Part shown: one piece after another, positions 37,470-46,707 of the stretch
Layout: every line of letters begins with the position of its first letter
How positions within the stretch are numbered: the first letter of the stretch is position 1
Assembly: GCF_007680605.1 (NCBI RefSeq)
Contig: NZ_VEIO01000001.1
Span: forward strand, 806,001-870,000
Origin: Paenibacillus xylanexedens
Lineage (GTDB): Bacteria; Bacillota; Bacilli; Paenibacillales; Paenibacillaceae
Length of the DNA stretch: 64,000 nucleotides
Reading direction: 5' to 3'
Notes under the pieces: generated by a model
Told to the model about the DNA's origin: nothing
The model's input: the letters and a program-made list of their open reading frames with translations, nothing else
Databases searched by the model: none
Translations under genes and position numbers: made by a program

Positions 37470-38741
37470 TTGGAAACCATACAAGTGGTATTTCTAACGG
37501 TGCTCATGTTCTTTGTCATCGTAACGGTGCATGAATGGGGGCATTATTATTTTGCCAAGCGCGCCGGCATTCTTGTACGGGAATTTGCGATCGGTTTTGG
37601 TCCCAAATTATTCTCATATAAAAGAAATGAGACGCAGTTCACGCTGCGCTTGCTGCCTTTTGGCGGATATGCACGGATGGCAGGAGAAGACCCGGAACTG
37701 ATTGAGATTCAAGAAGGACAGACCATAGCGGTACGGACTGTGGACGATCAGGTCAAAATGATCTATCTCGACCAATTGGATAACCGTAAAAATGTGATTC
37801 GCGGAGAAGTGATCTCTATTGATATGGAGAACACGCTTAAGTTACAACTGGATGTGGATGGCGAAGTGCAGCATTATCAAATACATCCACAAGCGATGTT
37901 GGTTAGCCGAGGCAAGCAGACACAAATAGCGCCTAAAGATCGACAGTTTGGTAGTAAAACGGTTGCTCAACGCGCTATGGCGATTTTTGCAGGTCCACTC
38001 ATGAACTTTATACTTGCTTTTGTTCTGTTCGCTGTGTATGCACAGATGGCAGGCGTTCCGGTAGAGAATCCAAAAAATCTGCAGATCGGTGAAGTGTTTA
38101 AAGGCGGAGCGGCAGATCAAGCGAATCTGCAAAAGGGCGATATCATTGAAACCATTAACGGTACAGTTATCGGTACGGATTCTAAGAAGATGGTATCCAT
38201 GATTGCTGAATCCAAAGACAAGCCGATGGAATGGACTCTGCGCCGGGGGAACGAGACATTTAATGTCACGATTACACCTCGTGCGGTAGAAGGTCAGGAA
38301 GGCGGAAAGGTAGGTATTGCGCCTGTCTTGCCTACTCGTTCTGTTGGATTCGTGGAAATGTTCAAGTTCTCGGGAGTAGCTATGGTGGATACGACCAGGG
38401 TTATTTTTGAAGGGTTCAGACATTTAATTAATCAGTTTAGCATGGATGATATTGGTGGACCTGTGCGTACGTTTGAGGTAACTGGCCAGATTGCCAAGCA
38501 AGGTATCGAGCAATTAACAAGATGGGCGGCGATTCTAAGCCTTTATTTGGGAATCTTCAATTTGCTTCCGATTCCTGCGCTTGATGGCAGCCGTCTCGTT
38601 TTCCTCGGAATCGAAGCGTTGCGTGGACGTCCGGTTGACCCTAATCGGGAAGGTATGGTGCATTTTGTCGGGTTCGCGATGCTCTTTGTACTAATGCTGG
38701 CTGTAACATATAATGATATACTACGTTTAATTAACGGATAA
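37470..38741 (+). CDS. rseP: Site-2 membrane metalloprotease RseP/RasP
   Basis: 423 residues. An intramembrane zinc protease that cleaves anti-sigma factors and signal-peptide remnants. The active site HEWGH (His21, Glu22, His25) has Trp where Phe is common. A PDZ domain lies at about 190-270 and the second site is LLPIPALDGSR. The B. subtilis homologue is RasP (YluC). TTG 37470 follows AAGGAGG at 11 bases. Confidence 0.95.
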   Translation: METIQVVFLTVLMFFVIVTVHEWGHYYFAKRAGILVREFAIGFGPKLFSYKRNETQFTLRLLPFGGYARMAGEDPELIEIQEGQTIAVRTVDDQVKMIYLDQLDNRKNVIRGEVISIDMENTLKLQLDVDGEVQHYQIHPQAMLVSRGKQTQIAPKDRQFGSKTVAQRAMAIFAGPLMNFILAFVLFAVYAQMAGVPVENPKNLQIGEVFKGGAADQANLQKGDIIETINGTVIGTDSKKMVSMIAESKDKPMEWTLRRGNETFNVTITPRAVEGQEGGKVGIAPVLPTRSVGFVEMFKFSGVAMVDTTRVIFEGFRHLINQFSMDDIGGPVRTFEVTGQIAKQGIEQLTRWAAILSLYLGIFNLLPIPALDGSRLVFLGIEALRGRPVDPNREGMVHFVGFAMLFVLMLAVTYNDILRLING

Positions 38742-38756
38742 TTACGGTTTGACTAT

Positions 38757-38774
38757 GTGCTGAGTATTCAGTAC
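38757..38774 (+). promoter_or_regulatory. Short hairpin upstream of proS
   Basis: GTGCTGA (38757-38763) pairs with TCAGTAC (38768-38774) around GTAT, with one G-U pair. No T-run follows. No T-box features (specifier loop, antiterminator T-box) are visible in the 62-base gap. Confidence 0.35.
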
Positions 38775-38803
38775 TAGTCGTTATGGGAGGACGCTGGAGT
38801 CTT

Positions 38804-40258
38804 ATGTCAAAGGAAAACGATAAACAGTTCGTGACAGAAATTACACCGCAGGGTGAGGATTTCTCTCGCTGGTACATTGATGTTATTAAAAAAGCAGATC
38901 TGATGGACTACTCACCAGTTCGTGGTTGCATTGTATTTAAACCGGACGGCTTCGAAATTTGGGAGCACATTAAGGATGAGATGGATCGCCGTTTCCGCGA
39001 AACGGGCCATCGCAACGCGTACTTCCCAATGTTCATTCCCGAAAGCTTTTTCCAAAAGGAAAAAGAGCACGTGGAAGGGTTTAACCCTGAGTTGCCTTGG
39101 GTAACTGAAGCAGGCGGAGAAAAGCTCGAAGAACGTTTGGCGATCCGCCCAACTTCCGAGACGATTATTGGACATATGTACTCCAAATGGATTCAGTCCT
39201 ATCGTGATCTGCCAGTATTGATTAACCAATGGGCTAACGTTGTTCGCTGGGAAAAAAGAACGTTGCCGTTCCTTCGCACGAGTGAGTTCTTGTGGCAAGA
39301 GGGCCATACAGCTCACGAAACAGAAGAAGAAGCTCGCGAGGAAACGATGAAAATGCTTGAAATCTATCGTGAAGTAGTCGAAGAATACCTTGCCATTCCC
39401 GTTATTACAGGACAGAAGACCAAATCCGAGAAGTTCGCCGGGGCAGTGGATACGTTCTCGATTGAAGCCATGATGAAGGATGGACGTGCCGTACAGGCAG
39501 GTACTTCTCACTACATGGGGACTAACTTTGCAAAAGCCTTTGAAATTCAATATTTGAGCCGTAATAACGTTCTGGAACTTGCGCATACCACTTCGTGGGG
39601 AACAAGTACACGTTTGATCGGAGCTTTGATTATGGTCCACGGAGATGACCGTGGTCTTGTACTGCCGCCAAAAGTTGCACCAACGCAAGTGGTGATGATT
39701 CCGATTGGACCGCCAAAAACACGTGATGCCGTTGTAGGTCGTGCGGATGAATTGTTTGCTGAACTGAAAAAAGCAGGTATTCGTGTGAAAATGGATGATC
39801 GCAGTGATGTTCGTCCAGGCTGGAAGTTCAACGAGTATGAGATGCGTGGTGTACCGATCCGTTTGGAGATTGGCCCTCGTGATATGGAGAACGGCGTATG
39901 TGTGCTTGTCTCCCGTATTACTGGAGAGAAGAAAGTGGTTGAACAAGCAAACCTCGTTGAAGAGATTCAAACGATGCTGACACAAGTTCAGGCAGACATG
40001 CTTGATCGTGCTCGTACATTTATGTCAGACAACTTCTACTCCGTAGACACACTGGATGAGATGAAAGAACTGATGGAAAACAAACGCGGATTTACACTGG
40101 CTGGCTGGTGTGGATCAGAAGCATGTGAAGATAAAGTAAGAGAAGTCACGGGTGCAACCAGCCGGAACATTCCGTTCCAGCCAGCGGAAGAAAAACATAC
40201 ATGTCTGGCTTGTGGTGAAAAAGCGCAACACACGGTTGTGTTTGCAAGAGCATACTAG
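38804..40258 (+). CDS. proS: Prolyl-tRNA synthetase, archaeal/eukaryote-like type
   Basis: 484 residues. Class II synthetase charging tRNA-Pro. Motifs include RPTSETIIGHMYSKWI, RTSEFLWQEGHTAH and TSWGTSTRLIGALIMVHGDD. It lacks the INS editing domain of the usual bacterial type (about 570 residues). It has the C-terminal zinc-binding domain of the archaeal/eukaryote-like type (CGSEACEDK and TCLACGEKA) and ends in Tyr (VVFARAY), a hallmark of that type. It occupies the B. subtilis proS site. The ATG at 38804 is chosen; an in-frame ATG at 38783 precedes the GGGAGGA site. Confidence 0.96.
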   Translation: MSKENDKQFVTEITPQGEDFSRWYIDVIKKADLMDYSPVRGCIVFKPDGFEIWEHIKDEMDRRFRETGHRNAYFPMFIPESFFQKEKEHVEGFNPELPWVTEAGGEKLEERLAIRPTSETIIGHMYSKWIQSYRDLPVLINQWANVVRWEKRTLPFLRTSEFLWQEGHTAHETEEEAREETMKMLEIYREVVEEYLAIPVITGQKTKSEKFAGAVDTFSIEAMMKDGRAVQAGTSHYMGTNFAKAFEIQYLSRNNVLELAHTTSWGTSTRLIGALIMVHGDDRGLVLPPKVAPTQVVMIPIGPPKTRDAVVGRADELFAELKKAGIRVKMDDRSDVRPGWKFNEYEMRGVPIRLEIGPRDMENGVCVLVSRITGEKKVVEQANLVEEIQTMLTQVQADMLDRARTFMSDNFYSVDTLDEMKELMENKRGFTLAGWCGSEACEDKVREVTGATSRNIPFQPAEEKHTCLACGEKAQHTVVFARAY

Positions 40259-40302
40259 TTAACGGTTTGATGAAGAGAGCTTATTCACCGGTTTAGCAAT
40301 GA

Positions 40303-40379
40303 ATGAAGAGCTTCTGTCGGATAAAATGGATCGGTGCGGGTTCGGATCGGGGACATTTTTGAATACAGAAGCTTTTCAT
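40303..40379 (+). promoter_or_regulatory. Long imperfect hairpin in the proS-polC gap
   Basis: A 15-base arm ATGAAGAGCTTCTGT (40303-40317) pairs with ACAGAAGCTTTTCAT (40365-40379), one G-U pair. An inner helix AAAATG (40323-40328) pairs with CATTTT (40354-40359). The apical part is G-rich with GATC repeats. It ends 14 bases before the polC ribosome site and has no T-run. Function unknown; no known riboswitch class recognised. Confidence 0.65.
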
Positions 40380-40406
40380 GTTTTAAGGGGGCACAGGAGG
40401 AACACG

Positions 40407-43400
40407 ATGAGTGGATTTGAGGAGAAGAGAAAACGGTTTGAGTTGTTGATGAAACAGGCAGAACTTCCGGCAGGTTTGACTGACCCTTATTTCCTGGATG
40501 GGTGGATTGAACAGGTCGAGACCAATCGTACGAATCGCGAATGGCATATCCAGATTGGTAAGGACACACTGGTGCCTGCGCCGATCTATCGAACGTTCAG
40601 TCTGCATATTCAGGAGAAGTTGAATCATATTGCCAAAATTACATTTGCTTTTAAATATACAGACAAGGTGCTGCCTAACGATATCGTAAATGAGTATTGG
40701 AACCTGTTTCTGGAATGGGTTACTCGTGAAATTCCGTCTGTAAATGGCTGGATGAATCGTGCGACAGTGGAATGTGAAGCCGATCTGTTGCAACTGACGA
40801 TGAGTGATTCCACATCTATGGAGCTCGCTCGCAAAAAGCAGATTGACCAAGCCATTACCCGATTCTACGAAAAGTATTTTCACTTGCCACTGCGTATTAA
40901 AATGCAGGTGGGCGAAGCGGGAAGCAACAAAGAGGCAATGGAGCAATTCCAGGCTCAGAAGAAAGTAGAAGAACGACAGGTTATCGAAAAAATGATGAGT
41001 GAAGTCATCGATACCGAACTGCCGGAAGAAGAAGATCAAGGTGATGTGCGGTTGCAGATGGGGTATGAGATCAAAGAGCCGGCTGTTCCGATGCAGGAAG
41101 TTCAGGATGAGGAAAAGAAAATTACTCTCCAGGGAACGATCTTTGGGCTGGACCGCAAGGAACTGCGGAATGGAAATACGCTATTCACCTTCTATCTGAC
41201 AGACTTTACGGATTCAATGCAAATGAAGATGTTTGCCAAAACCAAAGAAGATGTCAAAATTCTCAGCTTGCTGGCGAACGGAAAATGGGTAAAAGTTCGC
41301 GGACGTGTAGAGTACGACCGGTTTATGCAAATTCCTGAGCTTGCTATGATTCCTTCCGATTTGACTGAAATCAAAGCACCGCCATCTCGTAAGGATACAG
41401 CGGAGGAGAAACGTGTAGAATTCCACTTACACTCCACGATGAGTACGATGGATGCCGTAACGTCCATTGATAAATATGTAAAAACAGCTGCTGATTGGGG
41501 ACACAAGGCGATTGCCGTCACTGACCATGGTGGTGTTCAGGTCTATCCGGAAGCAGCCAAGGCAGCGAAGAAAAACGGAATTAAAATGATCTATGGCCTG
41601 GAAGCCAATGTGGTGAATGACTCTGTAGCGGTTGTCCTGAATCCACAATCAATGGATCTGAAAACGGCCACGTATATCGTATTTGATATCGAGACCACGG
41701 GACTGTCGGTAACACAGAACAAAATTATTGAGATTGCCGCTGTCAAAGTCCAAGAGGGGAAAGAGGTGGATCGTTTTGCTACCTTTGTCAATCCGCATGA
41801 ACGAATCCCATACAACATTCAGCAATTAACCAACATTACAGATGAAATGGTAAAGGATGCACCAGAGCTTGAACCGGTTATTCGTGATTTCGTTGCCTTT
41901 GCTGGTGATGGTGTACTGGTCGCGCACAATGCACGGTTTGATATGGGCTTTATTCAGGCATCCCTCAAAAATCTGAACATGCCTGAGTTGCCAAACCCGG
42001 TGCTTGATACCTTAGAACTGGCGCGTCTTTTATATCCAAAAATGAAAAATCACCGCCTGAATACACTCGCTGATAAATATAAAGTTGCGCTGGAAAGCCA
42101 TCACCGGGCGATCGATGATACGATTGCTTTGGCAGGGGTTCTGAATGGACTCATCAATGATGCAGCCCAACTAAAAGGTCTGACGATGCTGGATCGTTTG
42201 AATGATTTCGTTGGGGTAGATTTGTCGAATACACGTCCTTTCCACTGCGGAATTTACGCGTTGAATGATGTAGGCAAGAAAAATCTCTATAAACTGGTTT
42301 CCCTCTCACATACCGAGTACTTCAAACGTGTTGCATGTATACCTAAGTCCAAGCTTGTAAGCTTACGCGAAGGATTGGTCGTCATATCCGGTTGTGAAAA
42401 AGGTGAGTTCTTCGAGGCTGTCCTGAACAAATCAGTGGAAGAAGCCGAGGAAATTGCCGAGTTTTACGACATTCTGGAGATTCAGCCACTGACCATGTAC
42501 ATGCATCTGGTGGACAAAGGACTCGTTGCCACACCCGAAGAGTTGAAACTTGCGGTTCGTAAAGTTGTAGATATCGGCGCAAAATTAAATAAACCGGTCA
42601 TTGCTACAGGAAACGTTCATTATTTGGAGCCGAGAGATAAAATTTACCGGGATATTACGATTCATGGAATTACCGGATTCAGCCCACTTAAAGATCAGCG
42701 CAAACCGGATGCTCACTTTAGAACAACAGCCGAAATGCTGGAGGAATTCCAGTTCCTTGGACAGGATAAGGCATATGAAGTCGTGGTTACCAATACCATT
42801 GAGTTATCCGATCGTTTTGAGGAAATCAAGCTATTTCCAGACAAGCTTTTTACTCCGATTCTGGAGGGGGCGGATGAGGAAATCCGTAATACCTGTTACA
42901 ACACGGCGAAGTCGATCTATGGTGAAGACCTGCCGGAAGTTATTATTGCTCGTTTGGAAAAAGAATTGCAGCCAATCATCAAATATGGATTTTCTGCCAA
43001 CTATCTGATCTCGGAACGTCTGGTGAAAAAATCGAATCAGGATGGTTATCTTGTAGGTTCGCGGGGATCGGTGGGGTCATCCGTCGTAGCAACGTTTCTG
43101 GGCATCTCGGAGGTTAATCCGCTTCCTGCACATTATATCTGTGTGAACCCTGAATGTAAGCATAGCGAATGGTTCCTGGACGGTAGCGTACCGAGTGGAT
43201 TTGACTTGCCAGAGAAACCGTGTCCTGATTGCGGGGGAAAACTCAAAGGGGAAGGACAGGATATTCCGTTTGAAACCTTCCTTGGGTTTAAAGGGGATAA
43301 AGTTCCCGATATCGACTTGAACTTCTCGGGGGATTACCAGCCCCATGCCCATAATTACACGAAAGTACTGTTTAGTGAGAAGAGTGTATTCCGTGCGGGT

Positions 43401-44729
43401 ACGATCGGAACGGTGGCCGAGAAAACGGCGTTTGGTTTTGCGAAGAAATATGAAGAAGAACATCATAAGAAGTGGCGCGGCGCCGAGCTGAATCGTCTGG
43501 CATCTGGCTGTACTGGTGTAAAACGAAGCACGGGACAGCACCCCGGCGGTATCGTTGTTGTACCGGATTATATTGAAGTGGAAGATGTTACACCTGTTCA
43601 GTATCCAGCAGATGATGTTACAGCAGAGTGGAAAACAACCCACTTTGACTATCACGCGTTTGAAGAAAACTTGCTGAAGCTTGATATTCTGGGACACGAT
43701 GATCCGACGATGATGCGTATGCTGCAGGATCTTACGGGCGTTGATCCAACAACGATTCCGATGAATGATCCCAAAGTAATGAGCATGTTCAACTCCACGG
43801 ATGCCCTTGGCGTAACCCCGGAGCAGATTCGATCCCCTGTTGCCACATTCGGTGTGCCAGAGATGGGGACGAAATTCGTACGTCAGATGCTTGTCGAATC
43901 GCAGCCGTCATCTTTTGCCGATTTGTTGCAGATCTCGGGACTTTCTCATGGTACGGGCGTATGGCTTGGTAATGCGCAGGATTTGATCAAGAACGGCACA
44001 TGTAACATCAAAACGGTAATTGGTTGTCGGGATGATATCATGTTGTTCCTGATCTATAAGGCGGGAATGGATGCGAGTCTGGCCTTTAAGATTACAGAGA
44101 GTGTTCGTAAAGGACGTGGACTGCCGCAGGAATGGATTGACGAGATGAAAAACTGCAAGGTACCCCAATGGTACATTGACTCCTGTCTCAAAATCCAGTA
44201 CATGTTCCCGAAAGCCCACGCGGCTGCTTACGTTATTTCAGCTGTGCGTACAGCGTTTTTCAAGCTGTATCATCCGATCGAATATTATGCAACATACTTT
44301 ACCGTGCGTGCAGACGAGTTGGACATTGAGCTGGTGTGTCAGGGTTATGATGCCATCTATCGCAAAATCGTAGAGATTGAACAACTCGGGTTCCAGGCGC
44401 CGCCAAAAGAGAAAAACATGCTTCCTGTTCTCGAAATGGCACTGGAAATGACCGCGCGTGGTTTCTCGCTTAAACCGATTGATCTGTACCGCTCGGAAGC
44501 GACGAAATTCATCGTGGACGAGAAGTCTTTGATTCCTCCATTCTCTGCACTGGCAGGTATTGGGGATAATGCGGCTCGTAACATTGCTGCGGCCCGCGAG
44601 CATGGTGAGTTTCTGTCGATTGAGGATTTTCAGCAGAAGTCCAAAGCAACCAAAACGATTGTGGAGTTGCTGACCAACATGGGATGTTTCCGTGGTTTGC
44701 CTGAAAGCAATCAGCTATCCTTGTTCTAA
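40407..44729 (+). CDS. polC: DNA polymerase III alpha subunit, PolC type
   Basis: 1440 residues (B. subtilis PolC: 1437). The main replicative polymerase of low-G+C Gram-positives, with its own proofreading. In order: N-terminal domain, OB fold (about 235-325), PHP domain (near 335, VEFHLHSTMSTMDAV) split by the exonuclease (near 423, VFDIETTGLS; VAHNARFDMGF), zinc finger (CVNPEC and CPDCGG, about 910-945), polymerase (VPDIDLNFSGDYQPH) and a terminal clamp-binding motif QLSLF. ATG 40407 follows CAGGAGGA; upstream frame to 40299 runs through a hairpin and is rejected. Confidence 0.99.
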   Translation: MSGFEEKRKRFELLMKQAELPAGLTDPYFLDGWIEQVETNRTNREWHIQIGKDTLVPAPIYRTFSLHIQEKLNHIAKITFAFKYTDKVLPNDIVNEYWNLFLEWVTREIPSVNGWMNRATVECEADLLQLTMSDSTSMELARKKQIDQAITRFYEKYFHLPLRIKMQVGEAGSNKEAMEQFQAQKKVEERQVIEKMMSEVIDTELPEEEDQGDVRLQMGYEIKEPAVPMQEVQDEEKKITLQGTIFGLDRKELRNGNTLFTFYLTDFTDSMQMKMFAKTKEDVKILSLLANGKWVKVRGRVEYDRFMQIPELAMIPSDLTEIKAPPSRKDTAEEKRVEFHLHSTMSTMDAVTSIDKYVKTAADWGHKAIAVTDHGGVQVYPEAAKAAKKNGIKMIYGLEANVVNDSVAVVLNPQSMDLKTATYIVFDIETTGLSVTQNKIIEIAAVKVQEGKEVDRFATFVNPHERIPYNIQQLTNITDEMVKDAPELEPVIRDFVAFAGDGVLVAHNARFDMGFIQASLKNLNMPELPNPVLDTLELARLLYPKMKNHRLNTLADKYKVALESHHRAIDDTIALAGVLNGLINDAAQLKGLTMLDRLNDFVGVDLSNTRPFHCGIYALNDVGKKNLYKLVSLSHTEYFKRVACIPKSKLVSLREGLVVISGCEKGEFFEAVLNKSVEEAEEIAEFYDILEIQPLTMYMHLVDKGLVATPEELKLAVRKVVDIGAKLNKPVIATGNVHYLEPRDKIYRDITIHGITGFSPLKDQRKPDAHFRTTAEMLEEFQFLGQDKAYEVVVTNTIELSDRFEEIKLFPDKLFTPILEGADEEIRNTCYNTAKSIYGEDLPEVIIARLEKELQPIIKYGFSANYLISERLVKKSNQDGYLVGSRGSVGSSVVATFLGISEVNPLPAHYICVNPECKHSEWFLDGSVPSGFDLPEKPCPDCGGKLKGEGQDIPFETFLGFKGDKVPDIDLNFSGDYQPHAHNYTKVLFSEKSVFRAGTIGTVAEKTAFGFAKKYEEEHHKKWRGAELNRLASGCTGVKRSTGQHPGGIVVVPDYIEVEDVTPVQYPADDVTAEWKTTHFDYHAFEENLLKLDILGHDDPTMMRMLQDLTGVDPTTIPMNDPKVMSMFNSTDALGVTPEQIRSPVATFGVPEMGTKFVRQMLVESQPSSFADLLQISGLSHGTGVWLGNAQDLIKNGTCNIKTVIGCRDDIMLFLIYKAGMDASLAFKITESVRKGRGLPQEWIDEMKNCKVPQWYIDSCLKIQYMFPKAHAAAYVISAVRTAFFKLYHPIEYYATYFTVRADELDIELVCQGYDAIYRKIVEIEQLGFQAPPKEKNMLPVLEMALEMTARGFSLKPIDLYRSEATKFIVDEKSLIPPFSALAGIGDNAARNIAAAREHGEFLSIEDFQQKSKATKTIVELLTNMGCFRGLPESNQLSLF

Positions 44730-44746
44730 TGGACAGGCAATTAGCA

Positions 44747-44792
44747 GGATAACTCCATTCGTTATGTCCTGAAGCCATACGCTTCGATTTTT
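44747..44792 (+). terminator. Possible terminator after polC
   Basis: Two small hairpins, AGGATAAC with GTTATGTCCT (bulged) and GAAGC (44771-44775) with GCTTC (44781-44785), followed by TTTTT (44788-44792). The stems are short. Confidence 0.5.
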
Positions 44793-44829
44793 CCTTCATT
44801 AGTGTAGTAGCTATGCAAAGGTGGGTTAC

Positions 44830-44858
44830 TTGTCACTATTACCAGACTATGTTATAAT
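44830..44858 (+). promoter_or_regulatory. Sigma-A promoter of the rimP-nusA-infB operon
   Basis: TTGTCA (44830-44835), 17-base spacer, TATAAT (44853-44858). This is the best sigma-A match in the window and leaves a leader of about 130 bases before rimP. Confidence 0.85.
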
Positions 44859-44890
44859 TTTTGAAGTGAACGAGATAGTACGAATTTCTG

Positions 44891-44912
44891 AAGAGTGGGG
44901 AAACCCACTCTT
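44891..44912 (+). promoter_or_regulatory. GAAA-loop hairpin in the rimP leader
   Basis: AAGAGTGGG (44891-44899) pairs perfectly with CCCACTCTT (44904-44912), closed by a GAAA tetraloop. A second small helix GCCAAC/GTTGGT (44953-44958, 44966-44971) follows before the ribosome site. There is no long T-run. Likely a 5' UTR structure of this operon; the class is not recognised. Confidence 0.6.
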
Positions 44913-44997
44913 TAGTCTTTGGTATACAAGAATCTTGGGTATTTAATTATCTGCCAACGATTATAGTTGGTGTGACCTAAGTTGGAGGTTATCGGTT

Positions 44998-45459
44998 TTG
45001 AGCACAACGAATATTAAATCTACCGTGGAAGAAATGATCCAACCCTACTTGAACGAACAAGGCTTCGAGCTGGTTGACATCGAATACGTCAAAGAAGGCA
45101 GCAACTGGTTTTTACGGGTGTATGTCGACAAAGAGGGTGGAATCGACATCGACGATTGTGTCTTGATCAGCGAAAAGCTGAGCGCCAAGCTGGATGAAAA
45201 CGATCCGATCCCATCTGTCTATTTCCTTGAAGTGTCTTCTCCCGGTGCGGAGCGTCCACTGAAAAAAGCGGGGGATGTTGCCAAAGCCGTAGGCAAAAAC
45301 GTATTTGTTACAACCTACGAGCCGGTGAATAAATTAAAGGAATTCGAAGGCAAGCTGCTTTCCTTTGACAACGGGGAGCTTGTGATTGAAACAGGCAAGA
45401 AGCAGCATACCATTTCTTATGAAAAGGTTGCCAGTGCGCGCTTGGCCATTTTGTTTTAA
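44998..45459 (+). CDS. rimP: Ribosome maturation factor RimP
   Basis: 153 residues. RimP acts early in 30S maturation. N-terminal domain (GFELVDIEYVKEGSNWFLRVYVDKEGGIDIDDC, read in parts) and an SH3-like C-terminal domain. The SSPGAERPLKK motif is diagnostic. TTG 44998 lies nine bases after GGAGG. First gene of the nusA-infB operon as in many bacteria. Confidence 0.96.
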   Translation: MSTTNIKSTVEEMIQPYLNEQGFELVDIEYVKEGSNWFLRVYVDKEGGIDIDDCVLISEKLSAKLDENDPIPSVYFLEVSSPGAERPLKKAGDVAKAVGKNVFVTTYEPVNKLKEFEGKLLSFDNGELVIETGKKQHTISYEKVASARLAILF

Positions 45460-45503
45460 AGTGCCTTGTTCACTTGATTAATGAAAAAGACACATCTCAC
45501 GAT

Positions 45504-45541
45504 AACGGCAAGGTGCTCACAAGTTTCGAGCCTTCGCCGTT
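45504..45541 (+). promoter_or_regulatory. Intercistronic hairpin between rimP and nusA
   Basis: AACGGC (45504-45509) pairs with GCCGTT (45536-45541), extended by AAGG/CCTT with a one-base bulge and an inner GCTC/GAGC. Only a short TTT follows, so termination would be weak. It could tune NusA output. Confidence 0.5.
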
Positions 45542-45582
45542 TTACGTATGGGATGCCATGTTTGAAAGGGGGATCAACATTC

Positions 45583-46680
45583 ATGAGTATGGATTTTATT
45601 GAAGCAATGAATGAATTGGAACGGGAAAAAGGGATCAGCAAGGATGTGCTGTTTGAAGCGATCGAGGCTGCACTTATCTCCAGTTACAAGCGTAATTTTA
45701 ACACGGCGCAGAACGTACGTGTTGACATGAACCGTAATACGGGGGTTATTCGCGTATATGCCCGCAAACTGATCGTGGAAGAAGTCCTGGATTCACGGAC
45801 TGAGATTTCATTGCCTGCTGCACGGGAAATCAATCCACACTTCCAGCTGGAAGATATTGCGGAGATTGAAGTTACACCGCGCGACTTTGGACGTATCGCC
45901 GCACAAACGGCTAAACAGGTTGTAACTCAGCGGATTCGTGAAGCCGAACGTGGCCTGATCTACAATGCTTTCGTGGATAAGGAAGAAGATATCGTTACGG
46001 GAGTAGTGCAGCGTCAGGATTTGCGCAATATCTACATCGACCTGGGCAAAATCGAAGCGGCACTGCCACTCACCGAGTTAATGCCGAACGAGAAGTTTGT
46101 TCACGGTGACCGCATCAAGGCTTACATCACTAAAGTAGAGAATACGACTAAAGGGCCACAAATCATCTTGTCCCGTACTCATCCGGGCCTCTTAAAACGC
46201 CTTTTCGAACTGGAAGTACCCGAGATTTTTGACGGTGTAGTTGAGATTCGTTCGGTTGCCCGCGAAGCAGGATTCCGTTCCAAAATTGCAGTTCATTCTC
46301 GCAATGAGGAAGTTGATCCGGTTGGATCTTGTGTAGGTCCAAAAGGGATGCGCGTGCAGACCATTGTGGGTGAGCTGCGCGGTGAGAAAATCGACATCGT
46401 TCGTTATTCCGAACAAGTGGACGAATATGTGGCGAATGCACTGAGTCCTTCTAAAGTTTTGGAAGTTCACGTGTTCGAGGAGGAAAAGATGGCTCGGGTG
46501 ATCGTTCCTGACTATCAACTGTCCCTTGCCATCGGCATCAAAGGTCAAAATGCTAGATTGGCAGCCAAATTAACGGGCTGGAAGATCGACATTAAGAGCG
46601 AGAGCCAGGCGGAGCAGGAATTCGGCAGAGAAAAAGATTCTTCTTCGGAAATGCATCAGGATTCCGTCTCCGTCGACTAA
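45583..46680 (+). CDS. nusA: Transcription termination/antitermination factor NusA
   Basis: 365 residues, the Gram-positive short form. An N-terminal RNAP-binding domain (EREKGISKDVLFEAIEAAL) is followed by S1 (VTGVVQRQDLRNIYIDLGKI), KH1 (DPVGSCVGPKGMRVQTIV) and KH2 (LSLAIGIKGQNARLAAKL, with Ile before Lys where Gly-Lys-Arg is usual). The C-terminus is a short acidic Ser-rich tail. ATG 45583 is ten bases after AAAGGGGG; upstream frame to 45481 crosses a hairpin. Confidence 0.97.
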   Translation: MSMDFIEAMNELEREKGISKDVLFEAIEAALISSYKRNFNTAQNVRVDMNRNTGVIRVYARKLIVEEVLDSRTEISLPAAREINPHFQLEDIAEIEVTPRDFGRIAAQTAKQVVTQRIREAERGLIYNAFVDKEEDIVTGVVQRQDLRNIYIDLGKIEAALPLTELMPNEKFVHGDRIKAYITKVENTTKGPQIILSRTHPGLLKRLFELEVPEIFDGVVEIRSVAREAGFRSKIAVHSRNEEVDPVGSCVGPKGMRVQTIVGELRGEKIDIVRYSEQVDEYVANALSPSKVLEVHVFEEEKMARVIVPDYQLSLAIGIKGQNARLAAKLTGWKIDIKSESQAEQEFGREKDSSSEMHQDSVSVD

Positions 46681-46707
46681 AGGAAAGCACGGAGGGGGCG
46701 CTGACGT

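Noticed and set aside
38742..38803. T-box riboswitch for proS
   Set aside because: The gap is too short and lacks a T-box sequence and antiterminator.
38912..39985. 357-residue minus-strand frame opposite proS
   Set aside because: No ribosome site or domain; it is a shadow of a strongly coding gene.
40299..40406. In-frame extension of polC to an upstream ATG
   Set aside because: It has no ribosome site, translates through the hairpin, and adds 36 residues not expected from the family.
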